A stretch of 21,587 bases of DNA, from the NCBI GenBank assembly GCA_020650975.1, contig JAIPMN010041142.1:1-21587 (forward strand). Direction: 5' to 3'. Position numbers and translations under genes: made by a program. Shown here one piece after another: positions 1 to 10,869 of the stretch; positions within the stretch are counted from its first letter, which is position 1; each line of letters opens with the position of its first letter. The stretch comes from Apostichopus californicus (taxonomy: Eukaryota; Echinodermata; Holothuroidea; Aspidochirotida; Stichopodidae). The notes beneath the pieces are model-generated. The model saw only the letters and a list, made by a program, of their open reading frames with translations. It was not told the DNA's origin and did no database searches.

Positions 1-1596
1 AACTACTAATTGATATTTTACCATAAATGTCCGTCCAATCACATCCATGTCGATTGTAACAAGCTAAAATTAAATTTCGAATTTTTAAATAATATCTTTT
101 ATACTAGTTATAGTCTGCAACATTGGTGCATTCCATAACTGAAGAATTATGGGACTAGGCCTTTCCTTGTATATCCTGGGGAATAAAAAGAGGGAAGGGT
201 GAGATTCCATTGGATTGTGACTTCGTGTGACTCTGCAATTTAGAGTAGTAAATTTTCCAAAATTTACACCATATTTTATCTTCTACATTCCATTTTCACT
301 TCACTGAGATGTCAAAGAATAAAAAACATGTGCATTACATAACTTGAAACAAACTTAATTTTTTTCATACTGTGGGAGCTTTTGGACCATCTGATTGTGA
401 AATCTGCCCTATACTGTAAAAAAATGGTGTTAGTTTTAACTGCAGATATGTATGTCAAATCGATTCGATACGAAAAAAAAAACAATTACATGAAAATGGT
501 AGCCTGGAGCTTTTATTATGGTTTTCTTTATGGAGTTCTCGCTGTACGGACTACGATTTGTTTCATTTTAGAGCACATGTATGTCTCATCTGCACAGGGT
601 CGATTATATCACGACAGAGATCAATTTGAACTAAAAGCTCTGTTCAACGACGCAGCTATTTTTAGCATGTATTATACATAGATTTAAGATCACAAAACGA
701 CAATTTATTTGTTCATTTCTAAAGTGAATCGCATTATTGATGGTGGGCACATCTTTTTTTTTTTAAATATTTCTTCTACCGTTTGCCTTCAATTTGTGAG
801 GAAGAAAGGGGGATGTTTGGTGGGGGGATGGAACTTTGAGATAATGATAGAATGGTTGGAGAAAAAAAAGAATAGGTACAAATTATTTATCTACCTGGAA
901 CTCTGTTAAATAAATACTTCAAAACACAGAGTTCTTTACACAAAAAATTTGAAATGACTTTTGTTATACTTTTAACACTAAATTGGTTTCCAAAGTTATT
1001 CGGCATAAATTGAAAATTTACATTTTTATATAAATGAAAACAATGTTGTACTAATCAACAGTTAAATCCAACTTCATTTCATATTGCAATTAACTGACAC
1101 TTATTATAAATATAGTTAAAAACTATTTGATTTCATCAATTTTGCTCCGTAATATCAGGGGAGCCAGCCTAATGAGCCTATATTAATTTGCATCGTTACC
1201 CTACTTCATATACTCCACACTAGAAGTTAAATTAGTTTAAATATTTTATTCAAATCCCATAATTACATTTTCAAAGGGAGACTGAACGCTGTGAACGGCA
1301 CTAAATATCCAATTTGTAACGATTGCCACTTTTCCTGATTTCTCCCAGACTTACGCCCCAAACCTTTATTGGGTGCCGTTTAAAGGCCAAGTACTTTTCA
1401 GAACAAAGTGTCACCCCTATCGTGTTAGCCGTAACCACCGACCTTTGTGTATACTTTACGTTGTGATACAGTCATCAGTCCAACTATCCACTACTGAAGT
1501 TTAAGATACTTCAATTGGCTCAAAATTTTTCTTTGGAACAAAGAACTTTCCTGGCAGTTCTGACACTTATCAAATTATTTTCCAACACATTTGGCC
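1..1596. other. AT-rich unique DNA, no gene seen
   Basis: There is no coding region with convincing composition, no splice-bounded exon and no terminal-repeat element that I can support. The open frames at 382-681 and 709-909 have low-complexity composition, lack recognisable motifs and are of chance length for AT-rich DNA. A short inverted pair, AACGGCAC at 1294-1301 and its complement at 1373-1380, is too short to call an element. Confidence 0.6.
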
Positions 1597-1783
1597 AGGG
1601 GGAGATGAGGGCAGGGGAAGAAGTGGGCAGGGGAAGATGAGGGCAGGGGAAGGAGAGGGCAGGGGAAAGATGACAGGGAAAGAATGGGGCCAGGGAACAG
1701 AGGATGGGGAAAGGGCAGGGGTAGATGAGCGCAGGGGAAGATGAGGGCAGGGGGAGGTGAGGGCAGTGGGAGAAGGAGGCAGC
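1597..1783 (+). repeat. G-rich minisatellite with G-quadruplex potential
   Basis: Degenerate tandem units of about 12-18 bases are built on GATGAGGGCAGGGGAA, all G-rich on the plus strand. At 1625-1649 the pattern is GGG, 2-base loop, GGGG, 7-base loop, GGG, 2-base loop, GGGG, which meets the usual G3+N1-7 quadruplex rule. It continues with further runs at 1657-1659 and 1662-1665. The open frames of 98 and 87 codons on the complementary strand here are by-products of the repeat, rich in Pro, Leu, Cys and Ser. Function is unknown; this is most simply a polymorphic minisatellite. Confidence 0.9.
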
Positions 1784-3150
1784 GATATATGTTGTACAAC
1801 GAAGGCAATATTTCAAGACTGGTCAATATTGACAACAATCACTTCATAAGGTTAGCACAACATTGGATTGAAACAATTGGAAAAATAACTTATTGTTTTT
1901 ATCATCAATGCTACATGTTAATGAAATCAGACTCACAGAATACAGATTCAGAGTCATATTTTTGATATTACAATAGACTTTGAGAAAGCTACCTCACAGC
2001 TAGCGGGAGCGGTTTAATGAATTATAAACCAGAAATGAACCAATGAATGATAAATGCCTCAGCATAGTAGGAAGTCATACATTAATACCACCGGATACTA
2101 CTTGGCTTTGCTTTTAACATTAAAAAACCTGAGCAAATTAAGCTTTTCCTCTTTGGTAAATAAACTACATGGTAAGTCTTCTACTAACAACCAATTGAGC
2201 AATTTCCTGGTGCCATTCTCTTCATGACGGTCCAGGTATAAAGTGTTTTGAGAAGGTACCGTATATCACAAGACAATTTGTATTGTATTTTCAACAGATA
2301 CAGGTAATATTAATTAATGTAACATATAAATATTCATGTTGCCTCTAGAGGTTCCTGTATAAATGTGAAAAAGTTGCCTGTACAAATTCTTCTCATAACT
2401 AAAACTATCAACCTAAAAGCCCTGTCAAATTACCAATGTCATATAGTGCATATATAATTCTTAAACAAAACTTATTCCCCCTCCCCCCCCCCCCAAAGTT
2501 ACTAGTTTTGTTAAGTTTAGGAGAGATGATGCTTACTGTAGGTACTGTGTACCTGTCTCTAAAATCTACATCATTACTTTCCAACCTACCTAAATACCTA
2601 GCAATTGATGTTTTAGCACCGAACACCCTCTCCCCCACCCCTGTTCCCTCCCTTTATACCATTTTCAGGCCACCACCCACTTTCTCCTCTTTCTGGATCT
2701 ACTGCTACATTTATTATGATAATATGCACTGAGCTAGCTTCAACGTCACACAGCTTAATATGCTGCATGTAACCCCATCCTAAAAGTACACTTGCTTTGT
2801 TTTTTTGTGTATAAATAACCTATTTATGACATTTATTGATGAAGTGAATTATCCCTTCAAAATTGGGTGAGAAACTGAGAACTCCCTGTTCAATTAAAAC
2901 TACCTTAGCAAACACACACACACATATTCATACGATCAATGTAATCATTATGTACAATGCCATTTGTGTCAGGTCAAACAGTCCTTGAACTGTACTCTGA
3001 ATGTGTATATATGTCTACAGTGTACATATTGATCACGTAACACCTACTCTCCATACAAAACGAGCTATCAACTGGGTGAGGATATTCAAGGAGTGAAATT
3101 TTGATAACAACAATCTGGAATATTATAGTCTAAAGTTCAAAGTTGAAGGT
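1784..3150. other. AT-rich unique DNA with simple repeats, no gene seen
   Basis: Contains a C-rich run around 2477-2494 (12 consecutive C from 2483) and a short (AC)n microsatellite at 2911-2924. The overlapping frames at 2408-2732 owe their Pro/Leu-rich composition to the C-rich stretches and show no motif. I see no element ends. Confidence 0.6.
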
Positions 3151-3384
3151 TTACGATCTTGTTCAAGGCCAAGGCCATCTCACACGACTTTATAACACTT
3201 TTAACCCCTGGTCATTGGTAACTTATCACACCCACACACCAAAGTGTGCGCAATACAACCAATTTCTCCTGGGGCACTACAGTGCATCACATCTACTGTA
3301 CGTGTCTCCTGGGGGACTTCCCATAGGGTGCAGCCACAATAATAGTAACCCTGGCAAGTCCCCATTCATACACCTGGGTGAAGA

Positions 3385-3683
3385 GAGGCAATCAGGCGCG
3401 TAGCCAGGAATTTGCCAAGGGAGGCGCGAAACTGTAGATTCGGCATCGCAAACTATCTAAGCGGATCGCCACTATGGTTGGCGCGAAGCGTACAAGAAAA
3501 TTTTGGCTTAGAATGCCTCCCAGATCGCTGGAAAAGGCACTTCCCAGGCCTTGTAAGTTGCATCTTAGCATTTTCTCTTTTGAAAATACTAGCGATATCA
3601 TAAAAACATTAAAAAAAAATATGCTCAAGGGGGGACGGCTGCCCCCTTTGCCCACCCCCCTTGGCTACGCGCCTGGAGGCAAT
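3385..3683. mobile_element. hAT-type miniature DNA transposon with 8-bp target duplication
   Basis: The element proper is 3393-3675 (283 bases). Its ends are inverted repeats: CAGGCGCGTAGCCA at the left and its complement TGGCTACGCGCCTG at the right. It is flanked by a perfect 8-bp duplication GAGGCAAT at 3385-3392 and 3676-3683. An 8-bp duplication with CAGG-type ends is the hallmark of the hAT superfamily. Inside is a core beginning ACTATCTAAGCGGATCGCC near 3452, followed by a TTGGCGCGAAGCG arm. Near the right end a G-run and a C-run (around 3629-3647) form a subterminal hairpin. There is no transposase; it would move only with help from an autonomous relative. The matching flanks imply a fairly young insertion into an older SINE. 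Confidence 0.93.
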
Positions 3684-3729
3684 ATAGATTAACTGCCTAA
3701 CCCAAGGAAACAATGTAATGATCTGGCCA

Positions 3730-3787
3730 GGAATTGAACCTTCAAACCTTAGATGGTATCACAAGTTCACTGCCTTAACCACTTGAA
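3730..3787 (-). promoter_or_regulatory. pol III A/B-box pair of the SINE head
   Basis: On the minus strand the A-box-like block is at 3787-3772 and the B-box-like block at 3740-3730, about 32 bases apart. The region between them does not fold into a convincing tRNA cloverleaf and there is no mature acceptor end. I therefore read it as the internal promoter of a SINE head and not as a tRNA gene. Confidence 0.6.
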
Positions 3788-3805
3788 CAAAATGCTGTCT
3801 ACCCT

Positions 3806-4760
3806 AAGGGTTATAGACTGTTGGCTTCATGCCATAGTATCCCATGGTCTGATGCAGGTATTGATGGGGATGAAAGCAAGTTCATTGTGTACATTTATAC
3901 TGTAGTTTGACAATGGAATGAATTTTAAAAATCGCTCCAATTTTTAAGTGAAATTCTACCTGATCAAAATCATAGTATATACAATGAGCTGTCAAATGTG
4001 GAACAATAGCAAGATTTCTAAAAAAATATGTATATATATTGACACTCTTTTGGCAGTAAATTCTGATGCAGGTATATATGGGAAGATATTTACAATTAAA
4101 ACAACTTTTTTTGTAAGACGCTATATACAGTATAAAGGTATTGTACTGTAGGTGCATAGCACATAAGACCTGTCCAAAACCTAATACAAATTTAAACAGC
4201 ATGAGATATTTAACACAGGAAATGGGTGTAACGTTTCTTTCATTAGGAAAGACTAAAAGAGCCTAGGTCTATTAAACTGATCTGAAAACTTTAAGCATTT
4301 ACCACTCTGTGAGTCTGTGTGTTTAAACTACAGTAAACAAGAAACAATACCATCATCATAACCTGATTAACAGTAAATCTCTGTGTAAATATAAATTGCG
4401 ATTGACCAAATACACTTTCTTTAAATCAATAGAAAGTAATTTACTTTGAAGAACAATACCTATCAAACAAACTTAATTCCAATTTCTATGACCTCAATTC
4501 TCAAGGAGGGTTTGATTGTGTAACCACCATGCATGGGCAATGGTGTAATCTGTATTTTTTTATATTTTTTTTATATATAGTTTCTGAATTTTAACACTAA
4601 TGTCACATGGAATAATTTAGTGTTCACATCTTGCTGAGAGGTTCATGAATTTTGTTTCCCATAAAATACGATACTGCAGATTGATCATGTTAAATTATTC
4701 CCAGAGTCAACAGTAACGATAGATACTGTACAGTAGGATGGTTGGTCATTTTATGCTTCA
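3806..4760. other. AT-rich unique DNA, no gene seen
   Basis: Contains AT-rich tracts such as those near 4555-4580. The frames at 3882-4202 and 3948-4151 oppose each other and have no recognisable motif. I see no terminal-repeat element here. Confidence 0.55.
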
Positions 4761-5508
4761 TGTGAGGACACTATGACACTTATGCACACTACCTGTATGT
4801 GCATATATTATATGAGGACACTCTATGCACACTGCATTAGGACACGGTATGACACTGTGCACAAGTAGCTACAGAATATGTGCATATTATATGAGGACAA
4901 TATGACACTCTATGCACATTATATAAGGACACTATGCACATTATATGAGGACACAATGATATTCTATGCACAAATAGCTACAGAATATGTGCACATTATA
5001 TGACAACACTATGACACTCTATGCACAAGTGCTACAGTATATATGCACATTATATGAGGACACTATGACACTGTATGCACACTATATGAGGACACTATGC
5101 ACATTATATGAGGACACAATATGATACTCTATGCACAAGTAGCTACAGAATAGATGCACATTATATGACGACAATATGATACTCTTTGCACAAGTGCTAC
5201 AGTATACATAGATGCACATTATATGAGGACACTGTGACACTCTATGCACATTATATGGGGACACTATGCAAATTATATGAGGACACTATGCACATTGTAC
5301 AGTACAAGGACACAATATGACACTCTATGCACAAGTGCTACAGTAAATATGCACATTACATGAGGACACGATATGACACTGTATGCACATTATATGAGGA
5401 CACTCTATGCATATTATATGAGGACACTATGACACTGTATGCACATTATATGAGGACACTTTGCACATTATATGAGGACACTATAAGCACACTACAGTAT
5501 ATATGAGG
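4761..5508. repeat. Composite minisatellite with a 165-bp higher-order unit
   Basis: The basic units of about 20-22 bases are built on TATGCACATTATATGAGGAC. They are interspersed with GACACTCTATGCACAAG and a GCTACAG block. The GCACAA(G/A)T-GCTACAG block recurs at about 4967, 5022, 5132 and 5187, so two successive long-short pairs are each separated by exactly 165 bases. The next occurrence, near 5328, breaks the period. This shows a higher-order repeat layered on a short unit, presumably by unequal exchange or replication slippage. A 60-codon frame on the minus strand (5082-5264) is repeat-derived and not a gene. Confidence 0.92.
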
Positions 5509-6919
5509 TTCATAGCAAGTCAGTTCAACAAAATGTCACTTATCAAAAGGGAGGAAGAGAGCAGGTATTATTGTACAAACAGACGTTTCCATTCAACCAG
5601 ACAGACAGTCTGGAAAAGAATCAAGTTTTTTCTAGCACTTACAAGTCTAAGTAGAAAAATGAGGAAGCTGCACCCCCCCCCCCCCATACTGTAGCTCAAA
5701 CACAGTATGTGGTGTAACACTGTACATGTATCGAGTGCTATGAAATTCACGAGACGAAAAAAAAATAATACTTGGTGAAGACAAAATTGAAAGTTCTAGT
5801 GCTGAAGCTGACAAAATAACAGGGGAAATCCCACTGAGTGATATCACCCTGAACATGCAAAAAAAACAAAATCCTGACAGTTACAACAGGGTGCATGTAT
5901 ATAAGACCCATAGGATAAGCTCTGGAGAGAATTACCACGGCAACGATGACAATGGACTGTTAAAAAGCGACAGAGAAGTGATCACTCTTGTGAGTCACCA
6001 TCTGTGTCTCATGTTGCACTCGCTCAGACAGGACTGAGGAACGATGTCCAAGTGTGTTCACGGTACGGTACCGCAAGAAATTGCACCGTAGTGACAGTTA
6101 AAGCTAAGATACTGAGAATTGTTGTCAAGGTAGTACACATCAGTGGTACACATACAGACTTATAGACTGTAGATCTATGAGTAATTATTCTATTTCAGGG
6201 AATAAATTAGTCTTCATTTTTGGACAGCAGCACTATTGAAGGCTACGAATTTTGTCTGTTACAAAAATACTATGGTTTGTGTTTTTAAAAATAAAAAAAA
6301 TTAAAATTGCTTTTTACATGTTTGGACTTGTTAAACAATTTCTGGATAAATTATTCCCTTTATTTACCTGTACACTGTACATGGAAATTGGACAGCTGCA
6401 GTAAGCCTACTGAGAATCACTAACGTCTCTCAAAAAGTTAACACAATATGTATTTTTTTCATTCTTCATCTATGGTTTGTACACAGCCTAGAGCAGATTT
6501 TTTTTCTGGATCAGGCACTTTGTAAATTTAGTCATTATTATTATATTATCATTATATATTAAATATCCAATACGAATATGTAAAAGCTGGCATTGCCATT
6601 TAATCTGCTCATTTTGTTTTGATTTTGGTCAATTAAAGCCTAGTAGAAATTTAAAATTTGAACAACTTGCTAAAAAATTAACATGCAGAGCTGCCCAGTG
6701 CATAAAAAATCTAAGTTTTCTGGCTGCAATCAAATACCTCCATAGCCGGATTTCCTTAAACGAAATAAAAATGAAAGTAACGCTTCATTTGCACTGGCCG
6801 AAAAATATCAACTACATTTGTTTTTCTACTTAAGCCAAAACGAAAATCTAACTGGCATTTAGCCAGTAAATATCCTGAATTATGAGGCTTGCAATTGTCT
6901 GTATTTGTGTATGTATCAA
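5509..6919. other. Mostly unique AT-rich DNA with one ambiguous open frame
   Basis: Includes a C-run of 13 at 5673-5685 and the open frame noted separately at 5745-6037. From 6040 to 6919 the DNA is AT-rich with no coding signal or element ends that I can support. Short partly palindromic bits such as ACGGTACGGTACCG near 6060 are within chance expectation. Confidence 0.5.
5745..6037 (+). other. Ambiguous open frame of about 97 codons, unrecognised
   Basis: This stop-to-stop frame ends in TGA at 6035-6037. Its composition is hydrophilic and protein-like, with stretches such as GEIPLSDITLNM and SYNRVHVYKTHRISS near the middle and a hydrophobic LVSHHLCLMLHS segment before the end. The first Met is at 5855. 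I see no good splice acceptor in front of it: the upstream DNA is purine-rich, with an A9 run at 5759-5767. Open frames of this length are expected a few times by chance in 21 kb. It could be a terminal exon, a decayed exon or chance; I do not recognise the protein. Confidence 0.15.
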
Positions 6920-7627
6920 TATAAACAATGAATGCAGTTAATTAGTTTGACAAACAATTGAATTTTAATTAGTGAAGGGAAAAACCCTAAGCTTTTGAAA
7001 AATGATGGTGAATGCATATATGTTAAATGTGAGTGATAAAAATTAATATGCAAAAACGAGATCCTGTAGAAACAGATTCATAGAGTACTTAAAGCCATAT
7101 TAAGTTATGTTTATTTAATGAACTTACAGTACAGCGTCTATAGAGTATATACCCGGTATTTGTGGGACACTGTACAGTAGCTTAATTAAATAAATAAGCG
7201 ATTAATTAACGATTATCTCTAGAGCTTCCTCAAATTTTTCAGCTTACGACCTGCAGAATGTCAGGTTTTGTTTATAAACAATGAATGCAGTTAATTAGTT
7301 TGACAAACAATTGAATTTTAATTAGTGAAGGGAAAAACCCTAAGCTTTTGAAAAATGATGGTGAATGCATATATGTTAAATGTGAGTGATAAAAATTAAT
7401 ATGCAAAAACGAGATCCTGTAGAAACAGATTCATAGAGTACTTAAAGCCATATTAAGTTATGTTTATTTAATGAACTTACAGTACAGCGTCTATAGAGTA
7501 TATACCCGGTATTTGTGGGACACTGTACAGTAGCTTAATTAAATAAATAAGCGATTAATTAACGATTATCTCTAGAGCTTCCTCAAATTTTTCAGCTTAC
7601 GACCTGCAGAATGTCAGGTTTTGTTTA
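6920..7627. repeat. 353-bp tandem duplication, apparently perfect
   Basis: Unit 1 runs from about 6920 to 7273 and unit 2 continues to 7627, with a period of exactly 353 bases: the ATAAACAATG start recurs at 6921 and 7274, and the TCAGGTTTTG end at 7261 and 7614. I found no difference between copies on reading through. Each unit holds four TAATTA palindromes (6939, 6966, 7183 and 7203 in unit 1). It also holds a stretch with ACAGTACAGCG and CACTGTACAGTAG. No open frame crosses it. It is either a very recent duplication, a sequence under copy-homogenising pressure, or an assembly error joining two haplotypes. Confidence 0.95.
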
Positions 7628-7659
7628 ATTAAATCCAGCTAATCGTGAGTTTTCATATC

Positions 7660-7685
7660 ATTTTGTGTGTGTATGTGTGTGTGTC
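7660..7685 (+). repeat. Short (GT)n microsatellite
   Basis: A GTGTGTGTATGTGTGTGTGT stretch lies between the 353-bp duplication and the next miniature element. It is simple sequence with no further significance visible. Confidence 0.85.
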
Positions 7686-7707
7686 TTTTTAGCAACGATG
7701 CATTAAA

Positions 7708-7911
7708 GGTACTGTGTCAAAAGTAGAAAGTTGAGGAGCTGCAGCATCATGCAGCCAGGCTGCATAGCACATAATCTTAATTGTTGCTATGCAGTCTTAA
7801 AAATAGGCACTGCTGATCTGCCAAGATAATCCCCCTTTTGTTAGCTGTTGATTCAGCCTTGCTGCAGGGGATTTTTGCATCTGCTGCAGCCTATCAGTTC
7901 AACACAGTGCC
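7708..7911 (+). mobile_element. Miniature inverted-repeat element, copy 1
   Basis: The left end GGTACTGTGTCAA and right end CAACACAGTGCC are imperfect inverted repeats. The interior is rich in CTGCAG (GAGCTGCAGCATCATGCAGC near the left, TTGCTGCAGGGGATTTTTGC near the right). A diverged copy lies in inverse orientation at 19358-19579, sharing the ends, the AGGCACTGCTG-TCTGCCAAGATA centre and the ATTCAGCCTTGCTGCAGGGG segment. There is no coding capacity, so it is non-autonomous. TTAA stands just left of this copy, but I could not find a matching duplication on the right, so the superfamily is unassigned (Kolobok or piggyBac would use TTAA). Confidence 0.75.
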
Positions 7912-8036
7912 TTCGTAAAGTGTTTTAAATACCGTATAAAGATTTTAAACTGTACCTTAATTAGCTGGTGAACATTGATCAGGAAAGCATCGACCTTAGC
8001 TTTGTGATAGAGAAATAATTTGCATATATATTGCTA

Positions 8037-8476
8037 AAATCCTGATTCCCCATTACTTGTCTACAATATGTTGAAATATATTTAGGAACAGCCTAATTGG
8101 CCTTATATATTATATATTTATATTAAAATATCTAGGCCTTTTTTATTAATATCATGCTTTTCTCAAATCCTAATTCCCCATAACTACTTGTACAATATGT
8201 TGAAAACGAAAGAAAAAAGAATAATAACTGATCCCTGATTCCCCATTACTAGTGTACAATATGTTGAAATAGGAACAGCCTAATTGGCCTTATATATTTA
8301 TATTAATATGTATAGGCCTATTTTATTCATGCTTTCATCAAATCCTAATTCCGCATAACTAGTGTACAATATATGTTGAAAACAAAAGAAATGAGAATAA
8401 TAACTGGTCTCACTCTCAGATACCAATAAATACCACACATAACATATCAACAAGAACAGCTTCCTAATTGGCCTCG
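8037..8476. repeat. Nested 193-bp tandem repeat, about 2.2 diverged copies
   Basis: The segment CCTGATTCCCCATTACT begins at 8041 and again at 8234, giving a 193-base period. A partial third copy is visible at about 8450-8476 (AAGAACAGC, then CCTAATTGGCC). Each unit itself contains two related halves of the form CCTAATTCCCCATAACTAG followed by TACAATATGTTGAAA, so an older short duplication was duplicated again with its spacer. The spacer holds AT palindromes and AGGCC blocks (CCTAATTGGCCTTATATA). Copies differ by several substitutions and indels. There is no coding potential. Confidence 0.85.
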
Positions 8477-8479
8477 AAT

Positions 8480-10869
8480 TTTGAAAAAAAGTCGGTTGCT
8501 AAGGTACAAGGTATAGGTGGACAAAGTCTGCACCCTACCGGCATGTTATTGTGCTAAGGGTTCTGCATGGCTACTCAAACACTAAATGCCTCACCTCTGA
8601 GGGGGTGAAATATATATTGACACATAAACCACATGACTGTTAATATTCCTTAGAGTATGAAAAATTTTAAGAATGTCTGACACTGAACCTAATGGACATC
8701 TATATACTGATAAGTACTTAATAAACAGCAGTCTTCATTGTTTCAATAGTACTACTCATGACATACAGTAATAACAACTAATCTCAAAACAGCAAGAAGA
8801 GAAAGTTAACGACTGGTGCAAATTTACCATTGATCAGCGCTATCAGATCGTTGTGTGTAAATTGACGTAAATTTAAGTAAAATTTATAATTGTAAATGTT
8901 TGAAAATCTTGAAGTACGGTACAACCAGAGCTGAATGCTGAACTTATGGGAAACTGTTTCTTTTAAAACAGAAAATACTGAAAGCATCTTGTAAATTCAT
9001 ATTATGGGTAAAGTATTGATACAACTGCTTTCACTACCTCTGTGCAATATTTTCTTTTTTTCTCCAATCCAGGTCTCCAAATTCAGGTTACTACATATGC
9101 TGGCTGCATGCCAGTGGTTGTTGCCTTTTGCCAGTAAAAAGACAAAAAGAGGCACTTGGGATCTTTTTCCAGCAGACATTAAAAAACAATTAAGTAACAC
9201 ATGTATGACAAGTTGGTAAATAAGTTTTTGTAAGTCAATATTTTGGCATGATTTTTGTAGGGTACCTAACATTAGCCTTATAACTGCTTGTTACCGGCAA
9301 ATATTATTGCCAGGCTGCTTCCCATAAGCCTGAATGTACAGTGACTACTGTAACTGTATTGCAAATCAGCAAATCAGATTTGTAATGCACGTGCGTTTGC
9401 ATTTTCTTAAACGATTGGATAGAATTGTAAAATGTTTCTAGGCCTACAAATCACAGATTTCTATAAATATATAATTACAGAGATGATATAACTGAACACT
9501 GAATGCTATACAGTATATATTATCAGTATTTTATGGCGACAAAATTCACAAATTTTCTCAAAAATTAATGCAAAAATCCGAATACTGAACACTTTTCTGT
9601 ACACTTCTGAACTCTATGGACTAACATTACAACAACAAGTGCACACAGTCACTCTTTAATTTAAATGTTTCTAACTAATTCTTAGGTTCTTCCCTTGACT
9701 AACAAATATATCCATGACAAACTAGAAAAAAGTCCTGGGATGCTGCCTGTGAAACAAGTTTCCTTTTCCCTCCAGAATATTACCTGTTAGTATATAAATT
9801 TATCCTTGAGATCTTCCAATAATCTGCTAATTAGATTCCCTAATGTTCCATCTAACATGTGACAAAGATCATACTTTAAATAACCTTGAGACAAGTAACA
9901 AGGTCAACAGAATGGAGAATCGAGATAATGAAAAGTCTTCATCCCACCATCTGCTTTTTCACTTGATGGAAATCTTGAGACTGTCTTTCTGGATAAAGGT
10001 ATTACATCTATTGCATTAAATACTTCCAAAATTTTAGAGACTGTCAACTTTGTCGAGAGATGTGCCCCCTTATAATTAATAAGAGTATATGAACTAGGAT
10101 TACATCAACTGGTTGGATAATGGATCATCAGGCAGAAACCAAAATTAGAGGGAAAATTGATGTGAATGTTTTTTTAATTTCTAATCGTGAAGAAACCATT
10201 GATCTATTCCACGATGTATATGAAGTCGTTTCTTTGAAGTAACAATAAACTTTCTCATTATTAATCACTTTCCACATATTTAATTTGCTTTGATTGTCTA
10301 ACATTTCCAAAGGCTATGCTGGGATTTTTATAAGGATGGTTCAGTGTAGGTAGGTATGCTTAGCATACTTGATACTAAATGGTCAATGAAAGGTGCTCTT
10401 AGGATCTAATACCTAGGTCTACAACTATCTGGAGGGACCAGGGCCCTGACAAATGTAGTTAACCATTTATGGTAGTAAACTTTCTAGACTACCAACAGGG
10501 TTTGAAAGAATACAGTAGTTCATATGAAATCCTGCCCATGTGAAGGTTGTGGATGAGAAACAGCCAAATAATATTAAGCATACCCTTTAACAATCCAATG
10601 AAAACAAGTAATGAAATTTTAGGACATCATAATTTAGCATTCCCAAATTAACATGGCTATCTTTTCAGTTTTTGCCAAAATATACCAAACAGTACTCACA
10701 TCACTGGTGTGCACTAGTTTATTTAAATAGAATAATTTCAACTAAATATCTACAGTTATGGAAAATGAACTAAGCCTTATGTCATGAATTGATTTCTAAG
10801 CAATCTTTCAGTTATAACATATAATCATGGCATATTAATTATATAGGCTAGGCCCACAGTAGTAGTATA
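8480..10869. other. Unique AT-rich DNA, no confident gene
   Basis: Apart from a weak candidate exon at 9073-9219 I see no gene, element ends or tandem repeats. Frames at 8784-8987 (minus), 8997-9272 (minus) and 10128-10310 (minus) lack motifs and splice-bounded structure. The stretch would fit an intron or intergenic space. Confidence 0.55.
9073..9219 (+). other. Weak candidate terminal exon
   Basis: A strong acceptor-like signal, a long T/C tract ending CTCCAATCCAG at 9072, is followed in frame by 48 codons and TAA at 9217-9219. The peptide contains KKTKRGTWDLFPADIKKQL, which is hydrophilic and protein-like but matches no family I recognise. A donor-like GTAAAT lies at the very end. I see no partner exon upstream. 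Acceptor-like tracts occur by chance in T-rich DNA, so this is only a pointer. Confidence 0.2.

Larger units (their letters stand above)
3150..3805 (-). repeat. tRNA-derived SINE, interrupted by a hAT element
   Basis: Read on the minus strand, the element starts with a tRNA-like head. An A-box-like sequence TTCAAGTGGTTAAGGC lies at 3787-3772 and a B-box-like sequence GGTTCAATTCC at 3740-3730, spaced as in a tRNA (pol III internal promoter). A body follows that on the plus strand includes CATACACCTGGGTGAAGAGAG (around 3367-3387, slightly variable), typical of SINE bodies seen in many aquatic animals. The far end includes GTTATAAAGTCGTGTGAGA (minus strand, near 3200). The body is split at 3393-3675 by a hAT insertion and continues after the duplicated target. 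Without the insertion it would be about 360 bases. The 3' limit near 3150-3160 is approximate. Head identification is fairly secure; the exact SINE family is not known to me. Confidence 0.7.

Noticed and set aside
1294-1380. Short inverted pair AACGGCAC and GTGCCGTT
   Set aside because: Eight bases only, no target duplication and no second copy in the window.
1520-1838. Proline/leucine-rich frames of 98 and 87 codons on the minus strand
   Set aside because: They are translations of the G-rich minisatellite in two overlapping frames.
3730-3787. Genuine tRNA gene on the minus strand
   Set aside because: A and B boxes are degenerate, no cloverleaf or acceptor stem forms, and the sequence continues into a SINE body.
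5673-5685. C13 run as a functional element
   Set aside because: A simple homopolymer with nothing around it to suggest a role.
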